32,738 bases of DNA from Gammaproteobacteria bacterium (GTDB lineage Bacteria > Pseudomonadota > Gammaproteobacteria > S012-40). The DNA lies in the NCBI GenBank assembly GCA_015491615.1, contig WFVN01000138.1, positions 1-32,738 of the forward strand, written 5' to 3'. The notes under the pieces are model-generated. The model did not search any database. It was not told where the DNA came from and saw only the letters and a program-made list of their open reading frames with translations. Position 1 is the stretch's first letter. Each line of letters starts with the position of its first letter. Made by a program: the position numbers and the translations under genes. Shown here one piece after another: positions 1 to 10,394 of the stretch.

Positions 1-515
1 ATTTTGAGGAGCCGGTGGAATTTGTTGATGAAGTGGTCGTCGTAGCCGAACACCACCGAGGGGCGGAAGGCGGTGACGTGCAGGTCCGGGCTTTCGGCCG
101 CCATCACCGCCGCCTCGCCCTCGGCCTTGCTGCGCAGATAGCGGCTGGGGGCATCGGGGGCGGCGCGCAGGGCGCTCATGTGCAGCAGGCGGCGCACGCC
201 GTGGGCCCGGCATTGGTCCACCACCCGCTGGGGCAGGCGCACGTGCACGTCCTCGAAGCGGGCGTGGCGGTCCTCGTTGAGGATGCCCACCAGGTTGATG
301 ACCGCGTCCGCCCCCTCAATGACACCCGAGAGCTGGGCGTCGTCGTGGACGTCCGCTTCGATCAGATCCACCCCGGGGAGAATGCGCAGGTCCTTGTGCA
401 GATCGGGATGGGCGCTGGGGACACGCACGGCGAACCCCGCAGCGACCAGATCGTGGACGATGTGGCGGCCGATGAAGCCGCTCCCTCCCAATACGGTCAC
501 CCGTCGAATGATCAT
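1..515 (-). CDS. NAD(P)-dependent epimerase/dehydratase family (complex I NDUFA9-like), 3' end outside window
   Basis: Minus-strand translation from ATG at 515: MIIRRVTVLGGSGFIGRHIVHDLVAAGFAVRV..., Rossmann GGSGFIG motif, then ...VINLVGILNEDRHARFEDVHV...; open to window edge. Confidence 0.85.
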   Translation of the reverse strand, partial: MIIRRVTVLGGSGFIGRHIVHDLVAAGFAVRVPSAHPDLHKDLRILPGVDLIEADVHDDAQLSGVIEGADAVINLVGILNEDRHARFEDVHVRLPQRVVDQCRAHGVRRLLHMSALRAAPDAPSRYLRSKAEGEAAVMAAESPDLHVTAFRPSVVFGYDDHFINKFHRLLK

Positions 516-549
516 GTGATTCCTTTTCCGTTTGGTATTGAGGATCCGC

Positions 550-576
550 ATTATAGCCAGCCGTGGCCCGTCTCAA
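550..576 (-). promoter_or_regulatory. Candidate sigma70-type promoter for the epimerase gene
   Basis: Minus strand TTGAGA (571-576), 15-nt spacer, perfect TATAAT (550-555); spacer is short, so only a candidate. Confidence 0.35.
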
Positions 577-2534
577 CCCGCGTCGGGGGCGGCCACGGGT
601 GGCATGCGCCGGCGCAATGGATCGACGCGCCCGTCCAGGCGGTGGTCGAAGATGACGGTGTAGGCCATCACCCGCTGCACGTAGTGGCGGGTTTCATTGT
701 AGGGAATGGTCTCCACCCACAGATCGGCCGCCAGGGGCTGTTCTGGCAGCCACTGACGCACCCGCTGCGGACCGGCGTTGTACGCGGCGGTAGCCGCTAC
801 CAGATTGCCGCCGAAGGTGTCTCGCATGCGTTGCAGGTAGGCGGTACCGATGCGGATGTTCTTGTCCACGTCCAGCAATTCGCGACTGGAGCGCAGGCGG
901 GTGTTGATGAGGCGCGCGGTGAGGCGGCCAGTGCTGGGCATGACCTGCATCAGGCCCAGCGCGCCGGCGTGGGAACGCGCATCGGCCATGTATACGCTCT
1001 CCTGGCGGATGACGCCGTACACCCAGGCCGGGTCGATGCGAAGCTGGCGCGCCTGGGCGAGGACCTGCTCGCGGTACACCAAAGGGAAGCGCAGGTCCAG
1101 ATCGTCGAAATGGTCGCTGCGGGCGACGGTGAGGATGGCACGGTCGTGCCAACCCCAGCGGCTGGCCAGGACCGCCGCCATGCGCAGGCCCCGCTCGTCC
1201 AAATCGGCGATGGCGGCGTTCCACTCGCGACGGGCGTCAGCGAGCCGTCCCAGACGATACAACTCGCGGGCACGGACGATGCCCGGTCGCCGGGCGACGG
1301 CCGCCAGTTCTCCATCACTGAAGGTGAGCCGGTCGGAGCGGATGGGGTAAGCGCGCCCCAGACGGTCGGCGGCCAGGAAACCGTAATAGCCGCGTTCTCT
1401 GGAGAGACGTGTGAATTCCCGTCGCGCCGCCGACTCCAGGGCCGGGAGGCGCCCTGCGCGGGCCTCCAGGATCCGTGCCCGCCAGTAGCGCCAACGCTCG
1501 CCGTCCCGCTCGTCGGGAGGCAGGGCCTCGATCCAGGCCAGGGCGGCATCCCAGTCCTGTCGGGCGAGAGCGGACCGCACCCGCCATTCGCGCACGCGCG
1601 CATCCGCGTTGGGGACCGCCGCCAGCCAGGCGAGGGCCTGGGGCAAGCCTCGGTAGGCTGCGCGCAAGGCGATGTAGCGATCCACTTCCGCGACCACCTC
1701 CGCACCGTCCTCGGCCCGGTGCACCTCGCGCACGCCGGACCAGAAGTCGTAAGCAGCCTGTGGGTCGCGCCGGGCCAGACGCTTGACTCCGTAACGGACG
1801 ATCTCCCGTGCCAGGGGCAGGTCACGCCGGTATTCGTGGTGGTGGAGAGCCTCGGCGGGGGCACGCCGCATGCGAATCCAGCGCCGTACCCAGCGCTGGT
1901 CCGCGTCCGGCAAGGACTTGGCCAAATAGCGGGCCAGGGAAGTCCGACCATTTTGCATGACCAGGCGGATACGCGCCCACACCGCCTCCCGCGTGCGCCC
2001 GCCGTACTCGGCCCAGCGTTCGAAAACCGGATCGCAGGCGCGTGGCTGGGAGCGCCCCACCAACCACAGCCGTTCGGCCCGATCCATCGCCTCGCGGGTG
2101 CGACCGGTCTCGAACAGGGCACGGGCCTCGAGGCAGCGTAGGGTGGTGCCACCCACCGGCTGGTAATTCTCCAGGAACACCTCCCAACGCCCCTGGCGGG
2201 CGAGGCGCTTGAGCCAACGGGCACGCAAGCGATCGGCGATGGGCAGTTCACCGTGACGGGCGAGGAAAGTACGGATCTCGCTGTCGCTCACGCGCCGCAT
2301 CCAACGACGCAGGCGCTCGTATTCCAAGTAAGGCGCGAGTGGATAGGTTTCGATTTGTTGGAGCAGACGGCGGTAGGTGCGCAGGTGCCCGCGCTTGAGG
2401 GCCGCCTCGGCTTGTTGAAAAACGCGTCGCTCTTCTGCGTAAGGATCCGGCTCGGCGGCGACGGCGACACACGCCAGCGCCCAGGCGAACAGGAGAAGGA
2501 TTCCCCCCATGCGGTTCCGTGCCATACTCCTCAA
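573..2534 (-). CDS. slt: Soluble lytic murein transglycosylase (Slt70-like)
   Basis: 653 aa, signal peptide, alpha-superhelical N-part, C-terminal SLT domain: WVYGVIRQESVYMADARSHAGALGLMQVMPSTGRLTAR...NIRIGTAYLQRM...AATAAYNAGPQRV. Confidence 0.93.
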   Translation of the reverse strand: MRSMARNRMGGILLLFAWALACVAVAAEPDPYAEERRVFQQAEAALKRGHLRTYRRLLQQIETYPLAPYLEYERLRRWMRRVSDSEIRTFLARHGELPIADRLRARWLKRLARQGRWEVFLENYQPVGGTTLRCLEARALFETGRTREAMDRAERLWLVGRSQPRACDPVFERWAEYGGRTREAVWARIRLVMQNGRTSLARYLAKSLPDADQRWVRRWIRMRRAPAEALHHHEYRRDLPLAREIVRYGVKRLARRDPQAAYDFWSGVREVHRAEDGAEVVAEVDRYIALRAAYRGLPQALAWLAAVPNADARVREWRVRSALARQDWDAALAWIEALPPDERDGERWRYWRARILEARAGRLPALESAARREFTRLSRERGYYGFLAADRLGRAYPIRSDRLTFSDGELAAVARRPGIVRARELYRLGRLADARREWNAAIADLDERGLRMAAVLASRWGWHDRAILTVARSDHFDDLDLRFPLVYREQVLAQARQLRIDPAWVYGVIRQESVYMADARSHAGALGLMQVMPSTGRLTARLINTRLRSSRELLDVDKNIRIGTAYLQRMRDTFGGNLVAATAAYNAGPQRVRQWLPEQPLAADLWVETIPYNETRHYVQRVMAYTVIFDHRLDGRVDPLRRRMPPVAAPDAG

Positions 2535-2596
2535 GTTCCCTGCGCGAGCATCCGCTTCATTCTAGCCCCAACTCCAACTCTGTGACGAGGTGAGTC

Positions 2597-3961
2597 ATGG
2601 CCTTCCGATCCGTCAACCCCGCCACCGGCGAAACCGTCTTCCAACAACCAGCCTGGGACGAGGCCGCGCTGGACGCGGCTTTGCAAGAAGTGGCCCAGGT
2701 CACACCTGCTTGGATGGAGACCCCTATCCAACGGCGCACCAAACTCATGGCGCGGGCGGGCGAGGTGCTGCGTGGGCGACGCGACGAGCTGGCCCGCCTC
2801 ATCACCGAGGAGATGGGCAAGCTGTACAAAGAGGCCCAGGCGGAAGTGGAGAAATGTGCCTGGGTGTGCGAGTTCTATGCCCAGGAGGGTCCTGGCTTCC
2901 TCGCCGACGAGGTGCGCGAATCCGACGCCGGGCGTTCCCTGGTGGCCTTCCAGCCCCTGGGCACGGTGCTCGCGGTGATGCCCTGGAACTTCCCCCTCTG
3001 GCAGGTCTTCCGCTTCGCCGCTCCGGCCCTGGTGGCCGGTAACACCGGCGTCCTCAAGCACGCCTCCAACGTCCCCCGTTGCGCCCTGGCCATCGAATCG
3101 GTGTTCCGCGAGGCGGGCTTCCCGGACGGCGTGTTCCGCACCCTCATGATCCGCGCCGATCAGGTGGCGCGAGTGATCGACGATCCGCGCGTGCACGCCG
3201 TCACCCTCACCGGCTCGGAACCGGCGGGCCGGCGGGTGGCCGCCGAGGCGGGGGCACAGATCAAGAAGACGGTACTGGAATTGGGCGGCTCCGACGCCTT
3301 CGTCGTTCTCGACGACGCCGACCTGGATCTGGCGGTACAGGAGGGGGTCGCCTCCCGCTTCCTCAACGCCGGCCAGAGCTGCATCGCCGCCAAGCGCTTC
3401 ATCCTCGTGGAGGCCGTGGCCGAGGCCTTCCTGGAACGTTTCAAGGCGGCGGTGGAAGCCCTGCGCCCCGGCGACCCCATGGACCCGGACACCACCCTCG
3501 CCCCCATGGCCCGCAAGGACCTGCGTGCGGAGCTCCACGAGCAAGTGACCCGCTCCATCGACCAGGGCGCGGTACCCCTCACCGGCTGCCGTCCCTTATC
3601 TAGGCCGGGTATCTTCTACGCCCCCTCCATCCTCGACCGCGTGGGCCCGGGCATGGCCGCCTACGAAGAAGAACTGTTCGGCCCCGTGGCCATTGTCATC
3701 CGCGCCCGCGACGAGGACGACGCCCTGCGCATCGCCAACGACTCCCGCTTCGGCCTCGGCGGTAGCGTGTGGACCCGCGATGCCACCCGCGGCGAGGCCT
3801 TTGCCCGGCGCATGGCCTGCGGCTGCGCCTTCGTCAACGGCATGGTCAAATCCGATCCACGCCTGCCCTTCGGCGGTATCAAGGTCTCCGGTTACGGGCG
3901 CGAGCTCGCGCGCGAGGGGATCCGCGAGTTCGTCAACGTCAAGACCCTCTGGATCCGCTGA
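2597..3961 (+). CDS. NAD(P)-dependent aldehyde dehydrogenase (succinate-semialdehyde dehydrogenase-like)
   Basis: 454 aa; VMPWNFPLWQVFR, VTLTGSEPAGRRVAAEAG, KKTVLELGGSDAFVVLDDADL, NAGQSCIAAKRFI catalytic Cys, EELFGPVA. Confidence 0.93.
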   Translation: MAFRSVNPATGETVFQQPAWDEAALDAALQEVAQVTPAWMETPIQRRTKLMARAGEVLRGRRDELARLITEEMGKLYKEAQAEVEKCAWVCEFYAQEGPGFLADEVRESDAGRSLVAFQPLGTVLAVMPWNFPLWQVFRFAAPALVAGNTGVLKHASNVPRCALAIESVFREAGFPDGVFRTLMIRADQVARVIDDPRVHAVTLTGSEPAGRRVAAEAGAQIKKTVLELGGSDAFVVLDDADLDLAVQEGVASRFLNAGQSCIAAKRFILVEAVAEAFLERFKAAVEALRPGDPMDPDTTLAPMARKDLRAELHEQVTRSIDQGAVPLTGCRPLSRPGIFYAPSILDRVGPGMAAYEEELFGPVAIVIRARDEDDALRIANDSRFGLGGSVWTRDATRGEAFARRMACGCAFVNGMVKSDPRLPFGGIKVSGYGRELAREGIREFVNVKTLWIR

Positions 3962-4030
3962 ACGCTCAAGTCCGCGCCCCCTGCACCCGACAAATAGAAC
4001 GACGACCCGAGCGACCCCAGGAGCGGCGAC

Positions 4031-4882
4031 ATGGCGGCACGGAGACTGGATCTGGACCGGCTACCCCCTTTGCCTGACGTGGCTCGCCGGCTTCTCACCA
4101 TGGACGAGGACGCGGTGGGGACCCGGCAAGTGGCCGAATGGGTGGAGCTGGACCCGGCCCTCGCCGCGCACGTGGTGCGTCATGCCAGCTCCCCCGTGCT
4201 GGGGGTGCGCGAGCGCGTCCACTCCATCCACGAGGCGATCATGCGCCTGGGGGTGAACAAAGTCACCGAACTGGCCCTCGGGCTTGCCGCCGGCAGTGTC
4301 TTCCACCTGCCTGCCCACGGCCCCCTGGGGGCGCACGACTTCTGGCGCCACGCCGTCTTCACCGCCGCTCTCATGCATCGCCTGGCCGGCACCCTCCCCG
4401 ATTTCGGCGCCACCAAACCGGGCATGGCCTACCTCGCCGGCCTGCTGCACAATATCGGCCTGCTCGCTCTGGCGCACCTGGAACCAGAGGACTTCAAGGC
4501 CCTCAACCGCCTTGCCCAGAACGAGCCAGACACCCCCCTGGGCGACCTGGAACAACGCCTGGGCATCGAAGACCACGCCCACCTCGGCGCCCGCCTCCTG
4601 CGTCACTGGCGCATGCCGCAGGCGACGGTGGTCACCGCCCAGGCCCATCACGAGCCCCACTACCGGGGAGAAATGCACACCTACGCCAACCTGTGCAACG
4701 TGGCCATCGGCGTGGTCAAGGAACGCCTGGGGGTCGGCGATGGCGACGCCGGTTACAGCGACGGCCCGGCCCTCGCCGCCCTCGGCCTGGACGCCGGCCA
4801 AGTGAACAAGGAATGGGAGGCCCTGTGTCAATTCGAAGACGACCTGCAAGCCGCCGCCACCGCCCTCTCCAATCTGGGCTGA
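4031..4882 (+). CDS. HDOD domain-containing protein
   Basis: 283 aa; LPPLPDVARRLLTM..., VHSIHEAIMRLGVNKVTELALGLA, LAGLLHNIGLLALAHLEPEDF, AQAHHEPHY typical of HDOD. Confidence 0.88.
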   Translation: MAARRLDLDRLPPLPDVARRLLTMDEDAVGTRQVAEWVELDPALAAHVVRHASSPVLGVRERVHSIHEAIMRLGVNKVTELALGLAAGSVFHLPAHGPLGAHDFWRHAVFTAALMHRLAGTLPDFGATKPGMAYLAGLLHNIGLLALAHLEPEDFKALNRLAQNEPDTPLGDLEQRLGIEDHAHLGARLLRHWRMPQATVVTAQAHHEPHYRGEMHTYANLCNVAIGVVKERLGVGDGDAGYSDGPALAALGLDAGQVNKEWEALCQFEDDLQAAATALSNLG

Positions 4883-5487
4883 CCGCCCTCCTCCTCGCCC
4901 TCGCCCTGCCCCTCCAGGCCGAACCCGGGCGCGCCCTCCTCCAGGAGACCGCCGCTACCGCGGACACCGGTCGCATCCACATCGACCTCATCAACGGCAC
5001 CGGCGGCGCCACCCGCACCGCCCCCAGCCTGGTGCGCGTGGGCAGCCGCGCCGGAGAGTGGCAGATCGCCCGCGACGCCCTCGGATTCAAATATCCCGCC
5101 GGTCGCGCGGTGGCGGTATACGGACGTCTCGGCCTGGACACCGGCGCCGGACGCAGCGACGCCGTCGCCGGGCTGGCCTGGAGTGGTCGCAGCGGTCGCC
5201 TGCGCCTCAACCTCAACCCGGAGCTTTCCAAGGCCGGCGACACCCCCCACCTGTATCTCAACGGCGCCGCCCGCCTCGGGCTACCCCTGCCCGCCGGTCA
5301 TCCCGGTCGCCTCGCCGGCATCCTGGAGGCCAGCCTCTCCGACGAAGCAGGAAGGGAACTGGCCATCGTCGGCGGCCTGCGCTGGCAACTCCATCCCGCC
5401 CTCACCCTCGATGCGGTGATCCTCACCGCCGGCCCGGTGAACGCCATCGGGACCCCTACCGCCCTGCGCCTCTGTCTGGGCCTGTGA
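4825..5487 (+). CDS. Small secreted / outer-membrane-like hypothetical protein
   Basis: Frame differs from the HDOD gene; start GTG 4825 (alternative ATG 4813); signal-peptide-like LTALLLALALPLQA-EPGR followed by alternating beta-strand-like sequence to C-terminal ...LRLCLGL. Confidence 0.6.
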   Translation: MSIRRRPASRRHRPLQSGLTALLLALALPLQAEPGRALLQETAATADTGRIHIDLINGTGGATRTAPSLVRVGSRAGEWQIARDALGFKYPAGRAVAVYGRLGLDTGAGRSDAVAGLAWSGRSGRLRLNLNPELSKAGDTPHLYLNGAARLGLPLPAGHPGRLAGILEASLSDEAGRELAIVGGLRWQLHPALTLDAVILTAGPVNAIGTPTALRLCLGL

Positions 5488-5499
5488 AAGCCACCGGCG

Positions 5500-5521
5500 C
5501 TGTCACCAAACTGTAACATTG
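5500..5521 (+). promoter_or_regulatory. Pho box (PhoB binding site) upstream of pstC
   Basis: CTGTCACCAAA-CTGTAACATTG: two CTGT(C/A)A half-sites at exact 11-bp spacing, 56 bp upstream of the pstC ATG. Confidence 0.8.
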
Positions 5522-5576
5522 CCTCCGTACCATCCGGCTTCCGGTCCCACGTGGCCGGCCTTGGAGCCCGAACCCC

Positions 5577-7814
5577 ATGTCCGCCTTCGAACCGTCCCTG
5601 AGCTATCGACGCTGGCGCCACCTCAAGGACCGCCTGGCCAAGCACGGCGTGGCCATCGGCGGGGTGGGCGTGATCGTCGCCATCACCCTCATCTTCTTCT
5701 ATCTCCTCCTCGTCGTCCTGCCCCTGTTCAAACCGGCGGAAATGGAAGCGGGGCCCAGTTTTTCTCTCACCGACGCTCCCCAGGCCATCCACTACCTCAC
5801 CGTGGACGAGTACGTGGAGGTGGGCCTGGCGGTGGACGAGGCCGGTCGGGCCCTGTTCTTCTCCACCGCCGACGGCCACCCCCTCGAACGCATCGACATC
5901 GAGCTCCCTCCGGGGGCCCGCGTCACCGCCTTGGGCAAGGGCGACCCGGCCATCGAGATCCTCGCCCTAGGGCTGGACAACGGCCAGGTGGTGGTAGTCA
6001 AGCCGGTGTACAAGATCAGCTACCCCGATGACCGCCGCCACATCACCCCTACGTTGGAATATCCCCTGGGCACCGACCCCATCGATCTGGACGAGGACGG
6101 CGCCCCCTTGCGCGCGGTGGCTCTGCAGATGGGCGAGGAGCAGGCCACCCTCGCCGCCGTGGGCGAGTCCGGCCAGGTGTTCGTCGCCAACCTCGCCATC
6201 GAGGAATCGTTCCTCGGCGAGGGCTTCAGCTTCGAACAAGAAAACACCGTCATCGAACCGGACCTGGACGACATCCGCTACCTCCTGGTGAGCGGCCCGC
6301 AGACCGAGCTCTACCTCGCCAACGGCGACGGCAACGCCCTCCTCTATGACCTGCGCGACCCTACCGAGCCCGAGCTCCTGCAACGCCTGGACCTCACCCC
6401 GCCGGGGGTACGCCTCACCAGCCTGCGCTTCCTCACTGGCAGCGTCTCCCTCATGGTCGGTGATTCCCGCGGCCACATCGCCCAATGGTTTCCGGTGAAC
6501 GAACGGGGCCGCCCGCGCTTGGTACACGTGCGCGAATTCGCCGAGCAGGACGCAGCCATCACCGACATCGCCCCGGAACACGGCCGTCGTGGTTTCGTCG
6601 CCGCCGATGCCAAAGGCCGGCTGGGGGTGTACTACACCACCTCCGAGCGTCTCCTGGCCTTGGCCCCCGTCACCGATGTCCCCGTCGCCAAGGTGGCGGT
6701 GAGCCCGCGCGCCGACGCCGCCCTGGTGCTGGATGCACAAGGACGCCTGCACGTCTTTCGCATCCACAACGAGCACCCGGAGATCTCCTTCAAGTCCCTG
6801 TGGGGCAAGGTGTGGTACGAGGGCTACAGCGAGCCGGCCCATCTCTGGCAATCCTCCGCCGCCACCACCGACTTCGAGCCCAAATTCAGCCTCACCCCCC
6901 TGGCGCTGGGCACCCTCAAGGCGGCCTTCTACGCCATGCTGGTGGCCGTCCCCCTGGCCATCATGGGGGCCATCTACACCGCCTACTTCATGTCCCCGGG
7001 GTTGCGCCGAGTGGTGAAACCCACCATCGAGATCATGGAGGCCCTGCCCACCGTGATCCTCGGCTTCCTCGCCGGCCTGTGGCTGGCCCCTTACGTGGAG
7101 GCCCATCTGCCCGGCATCTTCGCCAGCCTCCTCATCTTGCCCGCTGGCGTCCTCCTGTTCGCCTATCTGTGGCAGCGCCTGCCCCGCACCTTGCGTGCGC
7201 ATGTGCCCGACGGTTGGGAACCCCTGTTACTGCTGCCGGTACTGGCCGCGCTCACTGCCCTGGCCATGTGGCTCAGCTATCCCATGGAAGAACTCTTCTT
7301 CGAAGGCGACATGCGTAACTGGCTGGCCAACGATCTCGGTATTCCCTTCGACCAGCGCAACGCCATCGTCGTCGGCCTGGCCATGGGCTTCGCCGTCATC
7401 CCCACCATCTTCTCCATCACCGAGGACGCCATCTTCCAAGTGCCCAAGCACCTCACTTTCGGCTCCCTGGCCCTCGGCGCCACCCCGTGGCAGACCCTCA
7501 CCCGGGTGGTCATCCTCACCGCCAGCCCCGGCATCTTTTCGGCAGTGATGATCGGTCTCGGGCGCGCCGTGGGAGAAACCATGATCGTCCTCATGGCCAC
7601 CGGTAACACGCCGGTGATGGACTGGAGCCCCTTCCAGGGCATGCGCACCCTGTCGGCCAACATCGCCGTGGAGATGCCCGAATCGGAGGTGGACAGCACC
7701 CACTACCGGGTCCTGTTCCTGGCCGCCCTGGTACTGTTCTTGTTCACCTTCGCCGTCAACACCGCGGCGGAGATGGTCCGTCAACGCCTGCGCAAGAAAT
7801 ACAGCAGCCTATGA
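5577..7814 (+). CDS. pstC: Phosphate ABC transporter permease PstC, with large N-terminal periplasmic extension
   Basis: 745 aa; C-terminal permease: LGTLKAAFYAMLVAVPLAIMGAIYTAYFMSPGLRRVVKPTIEIMEALPTVILGFLAGLWLAP..., SLALGATPWQTLTRVVILTASPGIFSAVMIGLGRAVGETMIVLMATGNTPVMD. Confidence 0.93.
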   Translation: MSAFEPSLSYRRWRHLKDRLAKHGVAIGGVGVIVAITLIFFYLLLVVLPLFKPAEMEAGPSFSLTDAPQAIHYLTVDEYVEVGLAVDEAGRALFFSTADGHPLERIDIELPPGARVTALGKGDPAIEILALGLDNGQVVVVKPVYKISYPDDRRHITPTLEYPLGTDPIDLDEDGAPLRAVALQMGEEQATLAAVGESGQVFVANLAIEESFLGEGFSFEQENTVIEPDLDDIRYLLVSGPQTELYLANGDGNALLYDLRDPTEPELLQRLDLTPPGVRLTSLRFLTGSVSLMVGDSRGHIAQWFPVNERGRPRLVHVREFAEQDAAITDIAPEHGRRGFVAADAKGRLGVYYTTSERLLALAPVTDVPVAKVAVSPRADAALVLDAQGRLHVFRIHNEHPEISFKSLWGKVWYEGYSEPAHLWQSSAATTDFEPKFSLTPLALGTLKAAFYAMLVAVPLAIMGAIYTAYFMSPGLRRVVKPTIEIMEALPTVILGFLAGLWLAPYVEAHLPGIFASLLILPAGVLLFAYLWQRLPRTLRAHVPDGWEPLLLLPVLAALTALAMWLSYPMEELFFEGDMRNWLANDLGIPFDQRNAIVVGLAMGFAVIPTIFSITEDAIFQVPKHLTFGSLALGATPWQTLTRVVILTASPGIFSAVMIGLGRAVGETMIVLMATGNTPVMDWSPFQGMRTLSANIAVEMPESEVDSTHYRVLFLAALVLFLFTFAVNTAAEMVRQRLRKKYSSL

Positions 7815-9472
7815 ACGTGCGCGCCTGGTTCAAGAGCGGTTCCCCTTGGGTATGGCTCAACGCCGCCGCGGTGAGCGCCAGCATTCTCATGGTAGTGGGC
7901 CTGCTCGCCCTCATCGCCGCCCGCGGCCTGGGCCATTTCTGGCCGCACCCGGTGGTCGCCTTCACCTATCACGAAGGACCGGATCAGAGCCGCCGTATCA
8001 TCGGCGAGATCCAGGACGACGAAGAACTACCCGCTTCGCGCTTGCGCGAAGCCGGATATTGGCTCCCCGACGGCACCGGCGAGCGCATCACCCGTTACCT
8101 GGTCAAGGTAGGCAACCGGGACGTGTACGGGGCCGACTTCTTCTCCGCCGCCTCCAGCAACATGGGTCCCTGGGAATACCCCCGCGGCATCTTCGTGGCG
8201 GAACGCTGGGAGTGGGGCAACTTCTACGGCTTCCTGCGGCAAGTGAAAGAGGCCGGGCACGTAGTGGCCGAAGGCGACGGGGCCTGGACCGTCCTCCAAG
8301 AACGTCTGAGCCGGGTGCGTGAACTGCATGACGCCATCCGCCGCCTGGAAAAGGACGAGATCGGCGCCATCAACTACCGCATGGAGCGCCTGCGCCTGAA
8401 AGAGCGGGGTTACGAGCTGGACGGCGAGCTCACCCCGGCGCGCAAGGCCGAGATCGAGATGGAACGGGCCCGTCTGCAACGGGAATACGAAACCGTCCAG
8501 GCGCGCCTCCAAACGCTCTATCGGGACATCCGGCGGGACAGCTTCACCGCCGAGGTGATGACCGGACAAGTGGTGGAGATTCCCCTCGCTACGGTGGTAC
8601 GCGCCTATCGCCCCAACGCCATGGGTCCGTTCGAGAAGGTCGGCCACTACCTGGCCAAGCTGTGGGAGTTCGTCTCCGAAGAACCACGTGAGGCGAATAC
8701 CGAGGGCGGCGTCTTCCCGGCCATCTTCGGCACCGTGATGATGGTCCTCATCATGAGCGTGTTCGTCACCCCCATGGGCATCGTCGCCGCCGTCTACCTG
8801 CGCGAATACGCCAAACAAGGGCCCCTGACACGCGTCATCCGCATCTCCGTCAACAATCTCGCCGGTGTGCCCTCCATCGTCTATGGCGTCTTCGGCCTGG
8901 GCTTCTTCGTCTATTTCCTGGGCGGCAACATCGACCGCCTGTTCTTCCCCGAGGCCCTGCCCTCACCCACTTTCGGCACCCCCGGCATCCTCTGGGCCTC
9001 CCTCACCCTGGCCCTGCTCACCCTGCCGGTGGTCATCGTCTCCACCGAGGAGGGTCTTTCGCGCATCCCCAAATCCCTACGCGAAGGGAGCCTGGCCCTG
9101 GGGGCGACCAAGGCGGAGACCCTCTGGCGGGTGGTTCTGCCCATGGCCAGCCCCGCACTCATGACCGGCCTCATCCTCGCGGTGGCGCGCGCCGCCGGCG
9201 AGGTGGCGCCGTTGATGTTGGTGGGGGTGGTGAAACTGGCCCCCGCCCTGCCCCTGGACGGCAACTTCCCCTTCCTGCACCTGGAGCGTAAATTCATGCA
9301 CCTGGGTTTCCATATCTACGACGTCGGTTTCCAGAGCCCCAACGTGGAAGCAGCACGTCCCCTGGTGTACGCCACCGCCCTGCTCCTGGTGCTGGTGATC
9401 GTGGTCCTGAACCTCACCGCCATCCAGATCCGCAACCGTCTGCGCGAGAAATACCGCTCCTTGGAAACTTGA
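7811..9472 (+). CDS. pstA: Phosphate ABC transporter permease PstA, with N-terminal extension
   Basis: 553 aa; 4-nt ATGA overlap with pst[92 protein letters not shown]. Confidence 0.93.
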   Translation: MNVRAWFKSGSPWVWLNAAAVSASILMVVGLLALIAARGLGHFWPHPVVAFTYHEGPDQSRRIIGEIQDDEELPASRLREAGYWLPDGTGERITRYLVKVGNRDVYGADFFSAASSNMGPWEYPRGIFVAERWEWGNFYGFLRQVKEAGHVVAEGDGAWTVLQERLSRVRELHDAIRRLEKDEIGAINYRMERLRLKERGYELDGELTPARKAEIEMERARLQREYETVQARLQTLYRDIRRDSFTAEVMTGQVVEIPLATVVRAYRPNAMGPFEKVGHYLAKLWEFVSEEPREANTEGGVFPAIFGTVMMVLIMSVFVTPMGIVAAVYLREYAKQGPLTRVIRISVNNLAGVPSIVYGVFGLGFFVYFLGGNIDRLFFPEALPSPTFGTPGILWASLTLALLTLPVVIVSTEEGLSRIPKSLREGSLALGATKAETLWRVVLPMASPALMTGLILAVARAAGEVAPLMLVGVVKLAPALPLDGNFPFLHLERKFMHLGFHIYDVGFQSPNVEAARPLVYATALLLVLVIVVLNLTAIQIRNRLREKYRSLET

Positions 9473-9474
9473 AG

Positions 9475-10335
9475 ATGAATGACGAGACCGCGAACAAACC
9501 GACCCTGGACCGACCGGCCACCCACGCCATCGACATCGCCAACCTGCAGCGCGGCGGCGAACGCATGGACCTGGCCCAGGAGGACATCGCCCTCAAGGTG
9601 GAGAACCTGCGCCTGTGGTACGGGGAGAAACAGGCCCTCAAGGGCATCGACATGGACATCCCCCGCACCCGGGTGACCGCCTTCATCGGCCCCTCCGGTT
9701 GCGGCAAGTCCACCCTCCTGCGTTGCTTCAACCGCATGAACGATCTGGTGGACAACGTGCGCATCGAGGGCCGCATCCTCCTCGACGACCGGGACATCTA
9801 CGACCCCGCCCTGGACGTGGCCGAACTCAGAAGACGGGTGGGAATGGTGTTCCAGAAGCCCAACCCATTCCCCAAGTCCATATACGAGAACGTGGCCTAC
9901 GGCCTGCGTATCCAGGGCATCAACGACCGCCGCATCCTCGACGAGGTGGTGGAGAAGTCCCTACGCCGCGCCGCCCTCTGGGACGAGGTGAAAGACCGCC
10001 TGCAGGACAACGCCTTGGGCCTCTCCGGCGGTCAGCAGCAGCGCCTGGTCATCGCCCGCGCGGTCGCGGTGGAGCCGGAGGTGCTGCTCCTGGACGAACC
10101 CGCCTCCGCCCTCGACCCCATCTCCACTCTCAAGATCGAGGAGCTCATCTACGAGCTCAAGTCCAACTACACCATCGTCATCGTCACCCACAACATGCAA
10201 CAGGCGGCGCGCGTCTCCGACTACACCGCTTTCATGTACATGGGCGAGCTCATCGAGTTCGGCGACACCGACGGGTTGTTCACCAATCCCAAGAAGAAAC
10301 AGACCGAAGACTACATCACCGGCCGTTACGGCTGA
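9475..10335 (+). CDS. pstB: Phosphate ABC transporter ATP-binding protein PstB
   Basis: Walker [13 protein letters not shown], signature LSGGQQQRL, Walker [34 protein letters not shown] at 9475 (TTG 9469 also possible). Confidence 0.96.
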   Translation: MNDETANKPTLDRPATHAIDIANLQRGGERMDLAQEDIALKVENLRLWYGEKQALKGIDMDIPRTRVTAFIGPSGCGKSTLLRCFNRMNDLVDNVRIEGRILLDDRDIYDPALDVAELRRRVGMVFQKPNPFPKSIYENVAYGLRIQGINDRRILDEVVEKSLRRAALWDEVKDRLQDNALGLSGGQQQRLVIARAVAVEPEVLLLDEPASALDPISTLKIEELIYELKSNYTIVIVTHNMQQAARVSDYTAFMYMGELIEFGDTDGLFTNPKKKQTEDYITGRYG

Positions 10336-10394
10336 ACGGCGCACTCCGGGCCACGCCACGGTCCAAGGGAAAGGCCCGCCGCGGAGGAAAGCAC

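Noticed and set aside
15-2141. 708-aa plus-strand ORF opposite slt
   Set aside because: Antisense to a clear Slt transglycosylase; typical high-GC shadow ORF with no recognisable domains and low-complexity His/Gly/Ala composition.
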